A DNA stretch of 64,000 nt from Pseudoalteromonas luteoviolacea. GTDB taxonomy: Bacteria > Pseudomonadota > Gammaproteobacteria > Enterobacterales > Alteromonadaceae. The first letter of the stretch is position 1. The number at the start of each line of letters is the position of its first letter. Shown one piece after another: positions 43,821 through 51,955 of the stretch. A program made the translations under genes and the position numbers. The notes under the pieces are model-generated. The model saw only the letters and a list, made by a program, of their open reading frames with translations, was not told the origin of the DNA and made no database searches. The stretch covers positions 1,330,001 to 1,394,000 of the forward strand of contig NZ_CP015411.1 of NCBI RefSeq assembly GCF_001750165.1, written 5' to 3'.

Positions 43821-43855
43821 TAATGCAGAAATGAAAATTGTACATTTCTGCATTA
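43821..43855 (-). terminator. Hairpin after the carbonic anhydrase gene
   Basis: A perfect 13-bp AT-rich stem (TAATGCAGAAATG / CATTTCTGCATTA) with a 9-nt loop, 11 bp after the carbonic anhydrase stop. No T-run follows on the minus strand. Confidence 0.5.
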
Positions 43856-43865
43856 ATTTATGGAA

Positions 43866-44651
43866 TTACTTGATAGGTGAAAGTAATTTAGGATCAGTAA
43901 CTAACTGTCTTACACCGTGGGCATGATCTTCTTCGAATACATTATCTTCACACCACTTCGCTAAGCTGTTTATATCAACTTTTGCACAGGCTGGACGAAC
44001 GCTCCACGTTACTTGTAGAGGAGAACACTGCTTATCGTTGTAGCTAGGTCCAGTTGTTGAACCAAGGAATTCGACCGGTTTACCCGTTGTATTAGGGATA
44101 TGCTTCGGTTGATGATAGCCATTCACAATGTTGCCATCATAACTCAGATCATTGAAGTCTAATGCATTTTCATCATTAACAACCAGGAACACTTGCGTTT
44201 CTACACGCAGATCTGGGTTCGCACATTGATCATTAAGACAAGCACCAAGCCCTTTACCAGGCTTCACATCACAAGAGCTATGTACCCAGTGTACTTCGAT
44301 GGTGTCACCAGGCTTAACGTTTTTACATACTTTGCCTTTTGGCGCTTTTAATTCAGCCGGAGTTAGGCTGGATGTTGCATTACACTGGTAGCCACCATAT
44401 TTTCCGTCGCCAGCAAATACGGAGAAATCTTTAGCTTTGTGTTCTGCATTTTTATGAAAGTGGATGTTACACAAGTTCATTTGTGATGACGGGGGAGCGA
44501 GACTGAAAATACGCTTATTTTCACCTTCAAGGTTATCTATATCGCGTGGAGTTTGCGGGCCTGCACTAGCACATGAATTGGCAATTGCGACACCACTAAA
44601 AACGAAAGTAGACAGTGCAGCAATTGTTGCTTGGAATGACCTTTTATTCAT
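43866..44651 (-). CDS. Delta-class carbonic anhydrase-like periplasmic protein
   Basis: A 261-residue exported protein (signal cleaved near AIA-NS). The segment NLCNIHFHKNAEHKAKDF carries the two histidines of HFH and the EH pair expected of delta-class carbonic anhydrases, with a further zinc-type histidine in TIEVHWVHSSCDV. Six or more cysteines (CNIHF, YQC, VCKN, SSC, GACLNDQC, KQC, PAC) suggest several disulphides in the periplasm. The role would be hydration of CO2 outside the cytoplasm. The family assignment is from motif memory and is less certain than that of the housekeeping genes. It has its own transcription unit. Confidence 0.75.
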   Translation of the reverse strand: MNKRSFQATIAALSTFVFSGVAIANSCASAGPQTPRDIDNLEGENKRIFSLAPPSSQMNLCNIHFHKNAEHKAKDFSVFAGDGKYGGYQCNATSSLTPAELKAPKGKVCKNVKPGDTIEVHWVHSSCDVKPGKGLGACLNDQCANPDLRVETQVFLVVNDENALDFNDLSYDGNIVNGYHQPKHIPNTTGKPVEFLGSTTGPSYNDKQCSPLQVTWSVRPACAKVDINSLAKWCEDNVFEEDHAHGVRQLVTDPKLLSPIK

Positions 44652-44791
44652 ATTATTGTCTCCTAATTGTAAGAAATGTGCAGTATAGAGAAAACTAAAA
44701 CAGGTACAAGTATTGTATGTTAATGATTGTTAAAGAACTAATGGATTTGAGAGGGTATTGTTTAGGTCTGTCTATTTTATCTAGTTAGTTG

Positions 44792-44820
44792 TTGCGTATT
44801 AATGGAACAATCTCTATAAT
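44792..44820 (+). promoter_or_regulatory. Sigma-70 promoter of the initiator tRNA
   Basis: TTGCGT (44792-44797), a 17-bp spacer and a perfect TATAAT (44815-44820), placing the start near 44827, about 29 bp before the mature tRNA. Confidence 0.75.
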
Positions 44821-44855
44821 ACACGCCAATTGAGCAGCATATTGCTGCATGTGGA

Positions 44856-44932
<77 letters not shown>

Positions 44933-44962
44933 ATATTAAGAAATTTGATATTTCTTAAAGGT

Positions 44963-44988
44963 CGCGCATTCATAGTAATGCGCGTTTT
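44963..44988 (+). terminator. Terminator-like hairpin between metY and rimP
   Basis: A perfect 8-bp stem (CGCGCATT / AATGCGCG) with a 6-nt loop, then TTTTGCGTTT. Probably partial, to set the ratio of tRNA to rimP-nusA message. Confidence 0.6.
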
Positions 44989-45023
44989 GCGTTTAAGCGC
45001 AAGCTTAATTTAGGCTGGTACAG

Positions 45024-45034
45024 CCCGCAACCAA
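45024..45034 (+). repeat. Copy of the tRNA-fMet 3' end
   Basis: CCCGCAACCAA repeats exactly the last bases of the initiator tRNA (44923-44933) 101 bp downstream. It could be the remnant of a lost tandem tRNA copy. Confidence 0.45.
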
Positions 45035-45070
45035 GCACGGCCTTTGGCCACACAGTTTGTTTTTGGTGTG

Positions 45071-45093
45071 ACGCCCCGCTTGGTTCGGGGCGT
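45071..45093 (+). other. Stable leader hairpin upstream of rimP
   Basis: A perfect 8-bp GC-rich stem (ACGCCCCG / CGGGGCGT) with a 7-nt loop, about 100 bp before rimP. A GT-rich rather than T-rich tail follows, so it may be a leader structure or RNase III-type site rather than a terminator. Confidence 0.5.
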
Positions 45094-45192
45094 TGTTGTG
45101 TCTGGTGCTAGATATTAGCAATTTAGGCCCAGGAACATGCAGCTGAATTGATGGGGCCATGAGCCCTTTTTTTGTTTGTATGGAGGTAATTT

Positions 45193-45648
45193 GTGTCAAA
45201 ACTCGAGCAAGATTTAACCGTAATGCTAGAGCCTGCTGTTGAAGCATGTGGTTTTGAGTTACTCGGTCTAGAGTTTGTGCAAGCTGGTCGTCATTCTACA
45301 CTTAGGGTGTACATTGAACATGAGAATGGCATTAATGTTGACGATTGTGCAGAAGTAAGTCGCCAAATCAGTGCGATTATGGATGTAGAAGATCCCATTA
45401 CAAATGAATACAACTTAGAAGTGTCTTCACCGGGTGTGGATAGACCATTATTCAAACAAGCTCATTATGAGGACGCGCAAGGTGAAGAGGTGCGTTTGCG
45501 CACTAAACTTCCACAAGACGGTCGCCGTAATTTCAAAGGCGACCTAGTAGCAGTTAAAGGCGATATGATCACGCTGACTGTCGACGGACAAGAGCACCAC
45601 ATTATGCTTAGTAACGTCGAAAGAGCTAATATCATAGCCAAATTTTAA
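45193..45648 (+). CDS. rimP: Ribosome maturation factor RimP
   Basis: A 151-residue protein for 30S subunit maturation. RimP wording is clear: CGFELLGLEFVQAGRHSTLRVYIE, GINVDDCAEVSRQISAIMDVEDPI and YNLEVSSPGVDRPLF, followed by the Sm-like C-terminal domain. The GTG start has GGAGG 7 bp upstream. First protein gene of the operon, with nusA following. Confidence 0.97.
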   Translation: MSKLEQDLTVMLEPAVEACGFELLGLEFVQAGRHSTLRVYIEHENGINVDDCAEVSRQISAIMDVEDPITNEYNLEVSSPGVDRPLFKQAHYEDAQGEEVRLRTKLPQDGRRNFKGDLVAVKGDMITLTVDGQEHHIMLSNVERANIIAKF

Positions 45649-45687
45649 GATTAAGTGCGAAGGACCAGGGCAAGCGAGGCAAAACCT

Positions 45688-47187
45688 ATGGCAAAAGAGA
45701 TCTTGTTGGTTGCAGAAGCTGTATCCAATGAAAAAGCAGTCCCAAGAGAGAAAATTTTTGAGGCGTTAGAGTTCGCACTGGCGACTGCCACAAAGAAAAA
45801 ACATGACGGTGAAATTGAAGTACGTGTTTCTATCGATAGAAAAACGGGTGAATATGATACATTCCGTCGTTGGCAGGTAGCAGAGCCGCTAGAAGATGGT
45901 TCATTAGAAAATCCATATTCTGAAATTACCATTGAAGCAGCTCAAGTAGAAGAGCCGGAATTACAACTTGGTGATTATGTAGAAGAGCAAATTGAATCAA
46001 TTCAATTTGACCGAATTACAACTCAGATGGCAAAGCAAGTGATCGTGCAAAAAGTACGTGAAGCTGAGCGTGCATTGGTAGTTGATGCATATAAAGACCA
46101 AAAAGGTGAGCTGGTTACTGGTGTTGTTAAAAAGGCATCACGCGATACCGTGGTGATTGACCTTGGTAACAACGCTGAAGCAGTCATCTACCGTGAAGAT
46201 ATGCTACCACGTGAAAGTTTCCGTCCAGGTGACCGTGTTCGTGGTCTACTTTATGAAGTGAAGCCGGAAGCGCGCGGTGCACAGTTATTTGTAACGCGTT
46301 CTAAACCAGAGATGCTGATGGAGTTATTCCGCATCGAGGTACCAGAAATTGGTGAAGAGATGATCGAGCTCAAAGGTGCAGCTCGTGATCCTGGTTCACG
46401 TGCAAAAATTGCGGTTAAATCAAATGATAAGCGCATAGATCCTGTAGGTGCTTGTGTTGGTATGCGTGGTGCACGTGTACAGGCTGTTTCTACAGAGCTA
46501 GGCGGAGAGCGTGTTGATATAGTATTATATGACGACAACCCAGCTCAGTTCGTAATTAATGCAATGGCACCAGCAGAAGTTGCGTCGATTGTGATGGATG
46601 AAGATTCACGCACGATGGAAATTGCTGTTGAGGCTGATAATTTAGCGCAAGCAATTGGTCGTAATGGGCAAAACGTTCGTCTTGCTAGTCAGTTGACTGG
46701 GTGGGAATTGAATGTAATGACAGTTGAAGATATGGAGCGTAAGAACGCTGAAGAATCTGATAAACTGATCAGCTTATTTACTGACAATTTAGACATTGAT
46801 GACGACTTTGCTGAGTTCTTAATCAACGAAGGTTTCTCAACACTTGAAGAAGTGGCATATGTACCAGTTGCTGAATTCCTTGAAATTCAGGGATTAGATG
46901 AAGAAACAGTTGAAGAGTTACGTAAACGTGCAAAAGATGCATTAACGACTAAAGCATTACGTGATGAAGAGTCTTTAGAAGGTGCCGAGCCTGCTCAAGA
47001 TCTACTAGACCTGGAAGGTTTAGATCGTCACTTGGCGTTTGTGATGGCGAGCAAAGGCGTTATCACCCTAGAAGATTTAGCAGAACAGGGTATCGACGAA
47101 TTAGTTGAGATCACTGAATTATCTGAACAGCAAGCGGGCGACTTTATTATGGCTGCACGTAATATTTGCTGGTTTAGTGAAGAGTAG
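45688..47187 (+). CDS. nusA: Transcription termination/antitermination protein NusA
   Basis: A 499-residue RNA polymerase-binding factor for pausing, termination and antitermination. Its order is the N-terminal polymerase-binding domain (about 1-135), S1 (about 137-200, LVTGVVKKASRDTVVIDLG), two KH domains (about 205-345; VGACVGMRGARVQAVS and AIGRNGQNVRLAS) and two C-terminal acidic repeats (about 360-420 and 438-495). The ATG at 45688 (MAKEILLVAEAVSNEK) matches the E. coli start. The E. coli protein has 495 residues. Confidence 0.98.
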   Translation: MAKEILLVAEAVSNEKAVPREKIFEALEFALATATKKKHDGEIEVRVSIDRKTGEYDTFRRWQVAEPLEDGSLENPYSEITIEAAQVEEPELQLGDYVEEQIESIQFDRITTQMAKQVIVQKVREAERALVVDAYKDQKGELVTGVVKKASRDTVVIDLGNNAEAVIYREDMLPRESFRPGDRVRGLLYEVKPEARGAQLFVTRSKPEMLMELFRIEVPEIGEEMIELKGAARDPGSRAKIAVKSNDKRIDPVGACVGMRGARVQAVSTELGGERVDIVLYDDNPAQFVINAMAPAEVASIVMDEDSRTMEIAVEADNLAQAIGRNGQNVRLASQLTGWELNVMTVEDMERKNAEESDKLISLFTDNLDIDDDFAEFLINEGFSTLEEVAYVPVAEFLEIQGLDEETVEELRKRAKDALTTKALRDEESLEGAEPAQDLLDLEGLDRHLAFVMASKGVITLEDLAEQGIDELVEITELSEQQAGDFIMAARNICWFSEE

Positions 47188-47213
47188 TTTATTAACGGGA
47201 GGTAACGCATAGC

Positions 47214-49892
47214 ATGGCAGAAGTGAGCATAGAGAAACTAGCCGAGAACATTGGTACAACTGTCGATAAATTACTACAGCAGTTAACAGATGCAGGGATC
47301 ACCAAAGCCAAAGGCGATCAGGTAAGTGAATCTGAGAAAGCCAAGTTACTTGATCATTTGAGCAAGCAACATGGCGGTACAGGTTCAGATGGCCCTGAGC
47401 GCATGACTCTTCAGCGTAAAAGCAAGAGTACATTAAGTGTTACTGGTTCTACTGGTAAAGCTAAATCGGTTCAGGTAGAAGTACGTAAAAAGCGCACTTA
47501 CGTTAAAAAGAGCGCAATCGAGCAGCAAAAAGAGCAAGAACGCTTAGCTGCAGAGGAAGCTGCGCGCAAAGAAGCAGAATTGAAAGCTCAACAAGAAGCT
47601 GAGCAACGAGCGAAAGAAGAAGCTGAACGCAACGCCCAACAGGAGGCAGAGCGAAAAGCCAAAGAGGAAGCTGAGCGCAAAGCTAAAGAAGAAGCCAAAC
47701 GTAAAGCAGAAGCAGAACGTCAAGCGAAAGAACAGCAGAGTAAAGAAGTGGATAGCGCCCAACAAGAGCAAGAGAAAATCGAAGCAGAACGTCTTCGTAC
47801 AGAAGCAGAAGCAGCAGCTGTGAAAAAAGCTGAAGAAGAAGCAAAACGTCAAGCAGAAGAAGCTCGTCGTCTAGCAGAAGAGAATGAAGCACGCTGGAAA
47901 GCTGAAGAAGAAGAGCGCAAAAAACGCGAAGCTTCTGCAGATCACCACATGACGACTTCTACATACGCACGTGAAGCAGAAGATGAATCTGATGCACGTG
48001 AAGAAAAAAGTGCACGTCGTAAGAAAAAGAAAAAGCCACAGGCGAAAGGCGAAAATAACGCACAGTCACGTGGTAAAAAAGGCAAGCTTAAAGCGCCTAC
48101 TTCTCTTCAGCACGGTTTCCAAAAGCCTGCGGCAGAAGTTAAACAAGAAGTACGTATTAGTGAAACTATTACAGTATCAGAGCTTGCATCACGCATGGCT
48201 GTGAAAGGTGCTGAAGTAGTTAAAACACTGATGAAGCTTGGTGAAATGGTAACGATTAACCAGGTTATTGACCAAGAAACTGCACAGTATGTTGCAGAGG
48301 AAATGGGTCATAAAGTTGTTCTTGTTAAAGAGAACGAACTTGAAGAGAAAGTACTCAACGATCGCAGTGACAACGAAAGTGTTGGTCCACGTGCACCGGT
48401 TGTTACTGTAATGGGTCACGTTGACCATGGTAAGACGTCAACGCTAGACTATATTCGTAAAGCGAAAGTTGCTGATGGCGAGGCTGGCGGTATCACACAG
48501 CACATTGGTGCATACCATGTTGAAACTGACGGCAACATGATCACGTTCCTTGATACTCCGGGACACGCAGCGTTTACATCAATGCGTGCACGTGGTGCAA
48601 AAGCAACGGATATCGTTGTACTGGTTGTAGCTGCTGATGATGGTGTAATGCCGCAGACTAAAGAAGCTGTACAGCACGCAAAAGCTGCTGAAGTACCGCT
48701 TATCATCGCTGTAAACAAAATGGATAAAGAGGGTATTGACCCTGATCGCGTTAAAAACGAACTTGCTCAATTGGATGTTATTCCAGAAGAGTGGGGTGGT
48801 GACACGCAGTTTGTTCATATCTCAGCGAAAACAGGTCTAGGTATTGACGACCTACTTGAAGCTATCTTGATGCAAGCTGAGCTATTAGAGCTTACAGCGC
48901 CTCAAGAAGGTATGGCACAAGGTGTTGTAATCGAATCTCGCCTAGACAAAGGTCGTGGTCCAGTTGCTACTGTACTTGTACAGGGCGGTACGCTTGAGCA
49001 AGGTAACATCGTTCTTTGTGGTCTTGAGTACGGTCGTGTTCGTGCGATGAGAGACGAAAACGGTAAAGAAATTTCACAAGCTGGTCCTTCAATCCCTGTA
49101 GAGATCTTAGGTCTTTCAGGTGTACCTGCGGCAGGTGACGAAGCAACGGTTGTTAAAGATGAGCGTAAAGCACGTGAAGTTGCTTTATATCGCCAAGGTA
49201 AGTTCCGTGAAGTGAAACTTGCACGTCAGCAGAAAGCGAAGCTTGAAAACATGTTCACTAACATGACTGAAGGTGATATTTCTGAAGTTAATGTTGTACT
49301 TAAAGCAGACGTTCAAGGTTCAATCGAAGCAATTTCTGATTCACTAACTAAGTTGTCTACAGACGAAGTTAAAGTGAAGATTGTTGGTAGCGGTGTTGGT
49401 GGTATCACTGAAACTGATGCAACACTAGCAGCGGCTTCAAATGCTATCATCGTTGGTTTCAACGTACGTGCTGATGCATCAGCGCGTAAAGTAATTGAAG
49501 CTGAAAACCTTGACCTTCGTTACTACAGCGTTATCTATGACCTGATCGAAGAAGTGAAACAAGCAATGGCTGGTATGCTTGCGCCTGAGTTCAAACAAGA
49601 GATCATTGGTCTTGCTGAAGTACGTGACGTGTTCAAGTCGCCTAAGATTGGTGCTGTTGCTGGTTGTATGGTAACTGAAGGTATCGTTAAGCGTAGCGCA
49701 CCAATTCGTGTATTACGTGAAAACGTGGTTATCTACGAAGGTGAACTTGAGTCACTTCGTCGCTTTAAAGATGACGTACAAGAAGTTCGTAACGGTATGG
49801 AATGTGGTATCGGCGTTAAGAACTACAACGACGTTAAAGTCGGCGATCAAATTGAGGTATTTGAAACTGTTGAAGTACAGCGTTCACTGTAA
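47214..49892 (+). CDS. infB: Translation initiation factor IF-2
   Basis: An 892-residue GTPase that places fMet-tRNA on the 30S subunit and promotes subunit joining. It has a small N-terminal IF2N domain (1-50), a long Glu/Lys/Ala/Arg-rich helical linker (about 95-260), a second IF2N (about 315-365), then the G domain with G1 GHVDHGKT at about 401, DTPGH at about 447 and NKMD at about 501. Domains II-IV follow, including the fMet-tRNA-binding C-terminus. Starts 26 bp after nusA with a GGGAGG ribosome site. Confidence 0.98.
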   Translation: MAEVSIEKLAENIGTTVDKLLQQLTDAGITKAKGDQVSESEKAKLLDHLSKQHGGTGSDGPERMTLQRKSKSTLSVTGSTGKAKSVQVEVRKKRTYVKKSAIEQQKEQERLAAEEAARKEAELKAQQEAEQRAKEEAERNAQQEAERKAKEEAERKAKEEAKRKAEAERQAKEQQSKEVDSAQQEQEKIEAERLRTEAEAAAVKKAEEEAKRQAEEARRLAEENEARWKAEEEERKKREASADHHMTTSTYAREAEDESDAREEKSARRKKKKKPQAKGENNAQSRGKKGKLKAPTSLQHGFQKPAAEVKQEVRISETITVSELASRMAVKGAEVVKTLMKLGEMVTINQVIDQETAQYVAEEMGHKVVLVKENELEEKVLNDRSDNESVGPRAPVVTVMGHVDHGKTSTLDYIRKAKVADGEAGGITQHIGAYHVETDGNMITFLDTPGHAAFTSMRARGAKATDIVVLVVAADDGVMPQTKEAVQHAKAAEVPLIIAVNKMDKEGIDPDRVKNELAQLDVIPEEWGGDTQFVHISAKTGLGIDDLLEAILMQAELLELTAPQEGMAQGVVIESRLDKGRGPVATVLVQGGTLEQGNIVLCGLEYGRVRAMRDENGKEISQAGPSIPVEILGLSGVPAAGDEATVVKDERKAREVALYRQGKFREVKLARQQKAKLENMFTNMTEGDISEVNVVLKADVQGSIEAISDSLTKLSTDEVKVKIVGSGVGGITETDATLAAASNAIIVGFNVRADASARKVIEAENLDLRYYSVIYDLIEEVKQAMAGMLAPEFKQEIIGLAEVRDVFKSPKIGAVAGCMVTEGIVKRSAPIRVLRENVVIYEGELESLRRFKDDVQEVRNGMECGIGVKNYNDVKVGDQIEVFETVEVQRSL

Positions 49893-49914
49893 TTCTCACA
49901 GGGTCTAAACCTTG

Positions 49915-49944
49915 AAATGGGGGCATTCGCCCCCATTTGTGTTT
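49915..49944 (+). terminator. Terminator-like hairpin between infB and rbfA
   Basis: A perfect 10-bp stem (AAATGGGGGC / GCCCCCATTT) with an ATTC loop, followed by a T-rich tail interrupted by G. Likely a partial terminator or processing site within the operon. Confidence 0.7.
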
Positions 49945-49998
49945 GTATTTTTTGGGTTTTTATAGCATAAAAATCAATAGTTTATATAAGTGGTGACA

Positions 49999-50403
49999 AT
50001 GAGAGAATTTTCTCGTACGGATCGCGTTGCACAGCAAATTCAAAAAGAAATTGCGGTTATTTTGCAACGAGAAATTAAAGATCCAAGATTAGGTATGGTG
50101 ACTGTATCAGCAGTTGAAGTATCTCGTGATTTATCCTACGCAAAAATCTTCGTAACTGTTTTAAACAGTAAAAGCGATGAGGATACGAAGCAAAACCTAG
50201 CAATTCTGAATGATGCAACGGGCTATATCCGTTCATTGCTGGGTAAACGTATCCGTGCGCGTATTATGCCAGAGTTACGATTTGTACTTGATAACTCACT
50301 AATGGAAGGTATGCGTATTTCTAACCTGGTTGATGAAGTGATCCGCACTGATAAAGAAAAGCGCGGTGAAGATACGGATTCAGTTGAAGGTGGTGAAGAG
50401 TAA
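49999..50403 (+). CDS. rbfA: Ribosome-binding factor A
   Basis: A 134-residue KH-like 30S maturation and cold-adaptation factor. RbfA motifs: RVAQQIQKEIAVILQREIKDPRLG, AKIFVTVLN and RSLLGKRIRARIMPELRFVLDNS. The ATG at 49999 matches the family N-terminus (MREFSRTDR); two GTG codons just upstream are less likely. Its stop overlaps the truB start (TAATG). Confidence 0.97.
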   Translation: MREFSRTDRVAQQIQKEIAVILQREIKDPRLGMVTVSAVEVSRDLSYAKIFVTVLNSKSDEDTKQNLAILNDATGYIRSLLGKRIRARIMPELRFVLDNSLMEGMRISNLVDEVIRTDKEKRGEDTDSVEGGEE

Positions 50404-51338
50404 TGGCCCGTCGTAGTAAAGGTCGCCCGGTTGATGGCATTGTACTTTTACACAAGCCACAAGGGATCTCATCTAACAAAGCCTTGCAACAGGCTAAAGG
50501 TATCTACTTTGCACAAAAAGCGGGTCATACTGGTGCGTTAGATCCACTTGCAACAGGTATGCTACCAATCTGTTTTGGTGAAGCAACAAAGTTTACGCAG
50601 TTCCTATTGGACACTGATAAAACTTATGTTGTGCGTGCACAATTGGGTGAACGTACAACGACGTCTGACTCGGATGGTGAAATCGTTGAAACACGCCCTG
50701 TGGAAATTACGCAACAGCAATTAGAGCAGGAAGTGGCTAGCTTTTTAGGTGAGTCTGATCAATACCCTTCGATGTATTCTGCGCTTAAATATCAAGGCCA
50801 GCCTTTATATAAGTATGCACGTGAAGGCATTGAAGTACCGCGTAAATGCCGCAAAATAAATGTGTACAGTATCACGCTTGATGAGTATGACGTTGAAAGT
50901 CAGCAAATCCAGATGACCGTACACGTTTCAAAGGGCACCTATATTCGCACTATTGTGGACGACTTAGGAGAGAAGCTAGGTTGTGGTGCGCATGTGATCA
51001 TGCTACATCGCAGTGGTGTTGGTCACTACCCAGCAGAAAAGATGATCACCATTGAAGCATTAGAAGAAAAGTTACAACAAGCTAAAGCGGACGGTGTTGA
51101 GCCATCAACATACATTGACGAGTTACTGCTTCCGATGGACACCGCTCTGGTCGACTTACCGACGATTACTTTAACCAAAGAGCAAGGTGTTGCTTTTAGC
51201 CATGGACAAACCGTGGTGGTGGGTGAGGTACCTGAAGGCGTTATAAAGGTAATGGCTGAAGATACGTTTATCGGTATTGGCGAACGTAACAAGCATGGCC
51301 ACCTAAAAGCAAAAAGAGCTCTATCTAGCGCACAATAG
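50403..51338 (+). CDS. truB: tRNA pseudouridine-55 synthase
   Basis: A 311-residue enzyme making pseudouridine 55 in the T-loop of tRNAs. The catalytic aspartate is in GHTGALDPLATGMLPICFGEATK. KTYVVRAQLGERTTTSDSDGE, YSALKYQGQPLYKYAR and a C-terminal PUA domain (GVAFSHGQ onward) complete the family layout. It begins on the rbfA stop codon. A loose inverted repeat (AGCGGCAT...ATGCCGC, about 51346-51373) lies between it and rpsO. Confidence 0.97.
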   Translation: MARRSKGRPVDGIVLLHKPQGISSNKALQQAKGIYFAQKAGHTGALDPLATGMLPICFGEATKFTQFLLDTDKTYVVRAQLGERTTTSDSDGEIVETRPVEITQQQLEQEVASFLGESDQYPSMYSALKYQGQPLYKYAREGIEVPRKCRKINVYSITLDEYDVESQQIQMTVHVSKGTYIRTIVDDLGEKLGCGAHVIMLHRSGVGHYPAEKMITIEALEEKLQQAKADGVEPSTYIDELLLPMDTALVDLPTITLTKEQGVAFSHGQTVVVGEVPEGVIKVMAEDTFIGIGERNKHGHLKAKRALSSAQ

Positions 51339-51441
51339 CTTTGTCAGCGGCATCAATTACTGATACAATGCCGCCGCTTTGTCGCTTTGGCTGAATTAGT
51401 GATCGGCTGAAGCATTAAATTTATTTAAATTGGAGTTTATT

Positions 51442-51711
51442 ATGTCACTAAGCAACAAAGAAAAAGCAGAAATCGTAGCAAAATTCGCTCGCGCAGAAGG
51501 CGACACTGGTTCTCCAGAAGTTCAAGTTGCACTTCTAACTGCTGATATCAACAAACTACAAGGCCACTTTGCTGACCACAAACACGACTTCCACTCTCGT
51601 CGTGGTCTACTACGTAAAGTTAGCCAACGTCGTAACCTTCTTGACTACCTTAAAGGTAAGAACGTTGAGCGTTACGCTGCGTTGATCAAAGAGCTTGGCC
51701 TACGTCGCTAA
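51442..51711 (+). CDS. rpsO: Ribosomal protein S15
   Basis: An 89-residue primary 16S rRNA-binding protein, same length as in E. coli. It has FARAEGDTGSPEVQVALLT, the HDFHSRRGLLRKVSQRRNLLDYL core and the LGLR end. The ATG at 51442 has GGAG 8 bp upstream. In E. coli, S15 represses its own translation through a leader pseudoknot; the leader here is of similar size but I did not resolve a pseudoknot. Confidence 0.98.
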   Translation: MSLSNKEKAEIVAKFARAEGDTGSPEVQVALLTADINKLQGHFADHKHDFHSRRGLLRKVSQRRNLLDYLKGKNVERYAALIKELGLRR

Positions 51712-51746
51712 GAATTTGATGAATTGTTGGATTTTTATCCGACAAT

Positions 51747-51775
51747 AAAAAAGGGGCGAATTCGCCCCTTTTTTT
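51747..51775 (+). terminator. Intrinsic terminator after rpsO
   Basis: A near-perfect palindrome AAAAAAGGGGCGAA / TTCGCCCCTTTTTT followed by further T; strong and possibly bidirectional. Confidence 0.95.
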
Positions 51776-51955
51776 GTGCGTGTACTAGCAGTATACTTAC
51801 CCTCGCTCATGCATAGTGCTGAGCAAGCGCCGATACTTCTGCCAATTGTAGTGCTTAAGTAGAACTATATGAGTAACCAGTAATTTTGGTTGTTCTATTT
51901 AAGACTGTAATTGGTTGTTGTTGGCGTTTTAATATATTTTTTAAGGAATATTTTT

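Noticed and set aside
47544..47892. Long minus-strand frames rich in Phe/Leu/Ser/Cys opposite infB
   Set aside because: They are mirror images of the Glu/Lys/Ala-rich IF-2 linker and not genes.
47590..47900. Repetitive Ala/Glu/Lys codon stretch in infB considered as a DNA repeat
   Set aside because: It is the usual low-complexity helical linker of IF-2; there is no exact unit at the DNA level.
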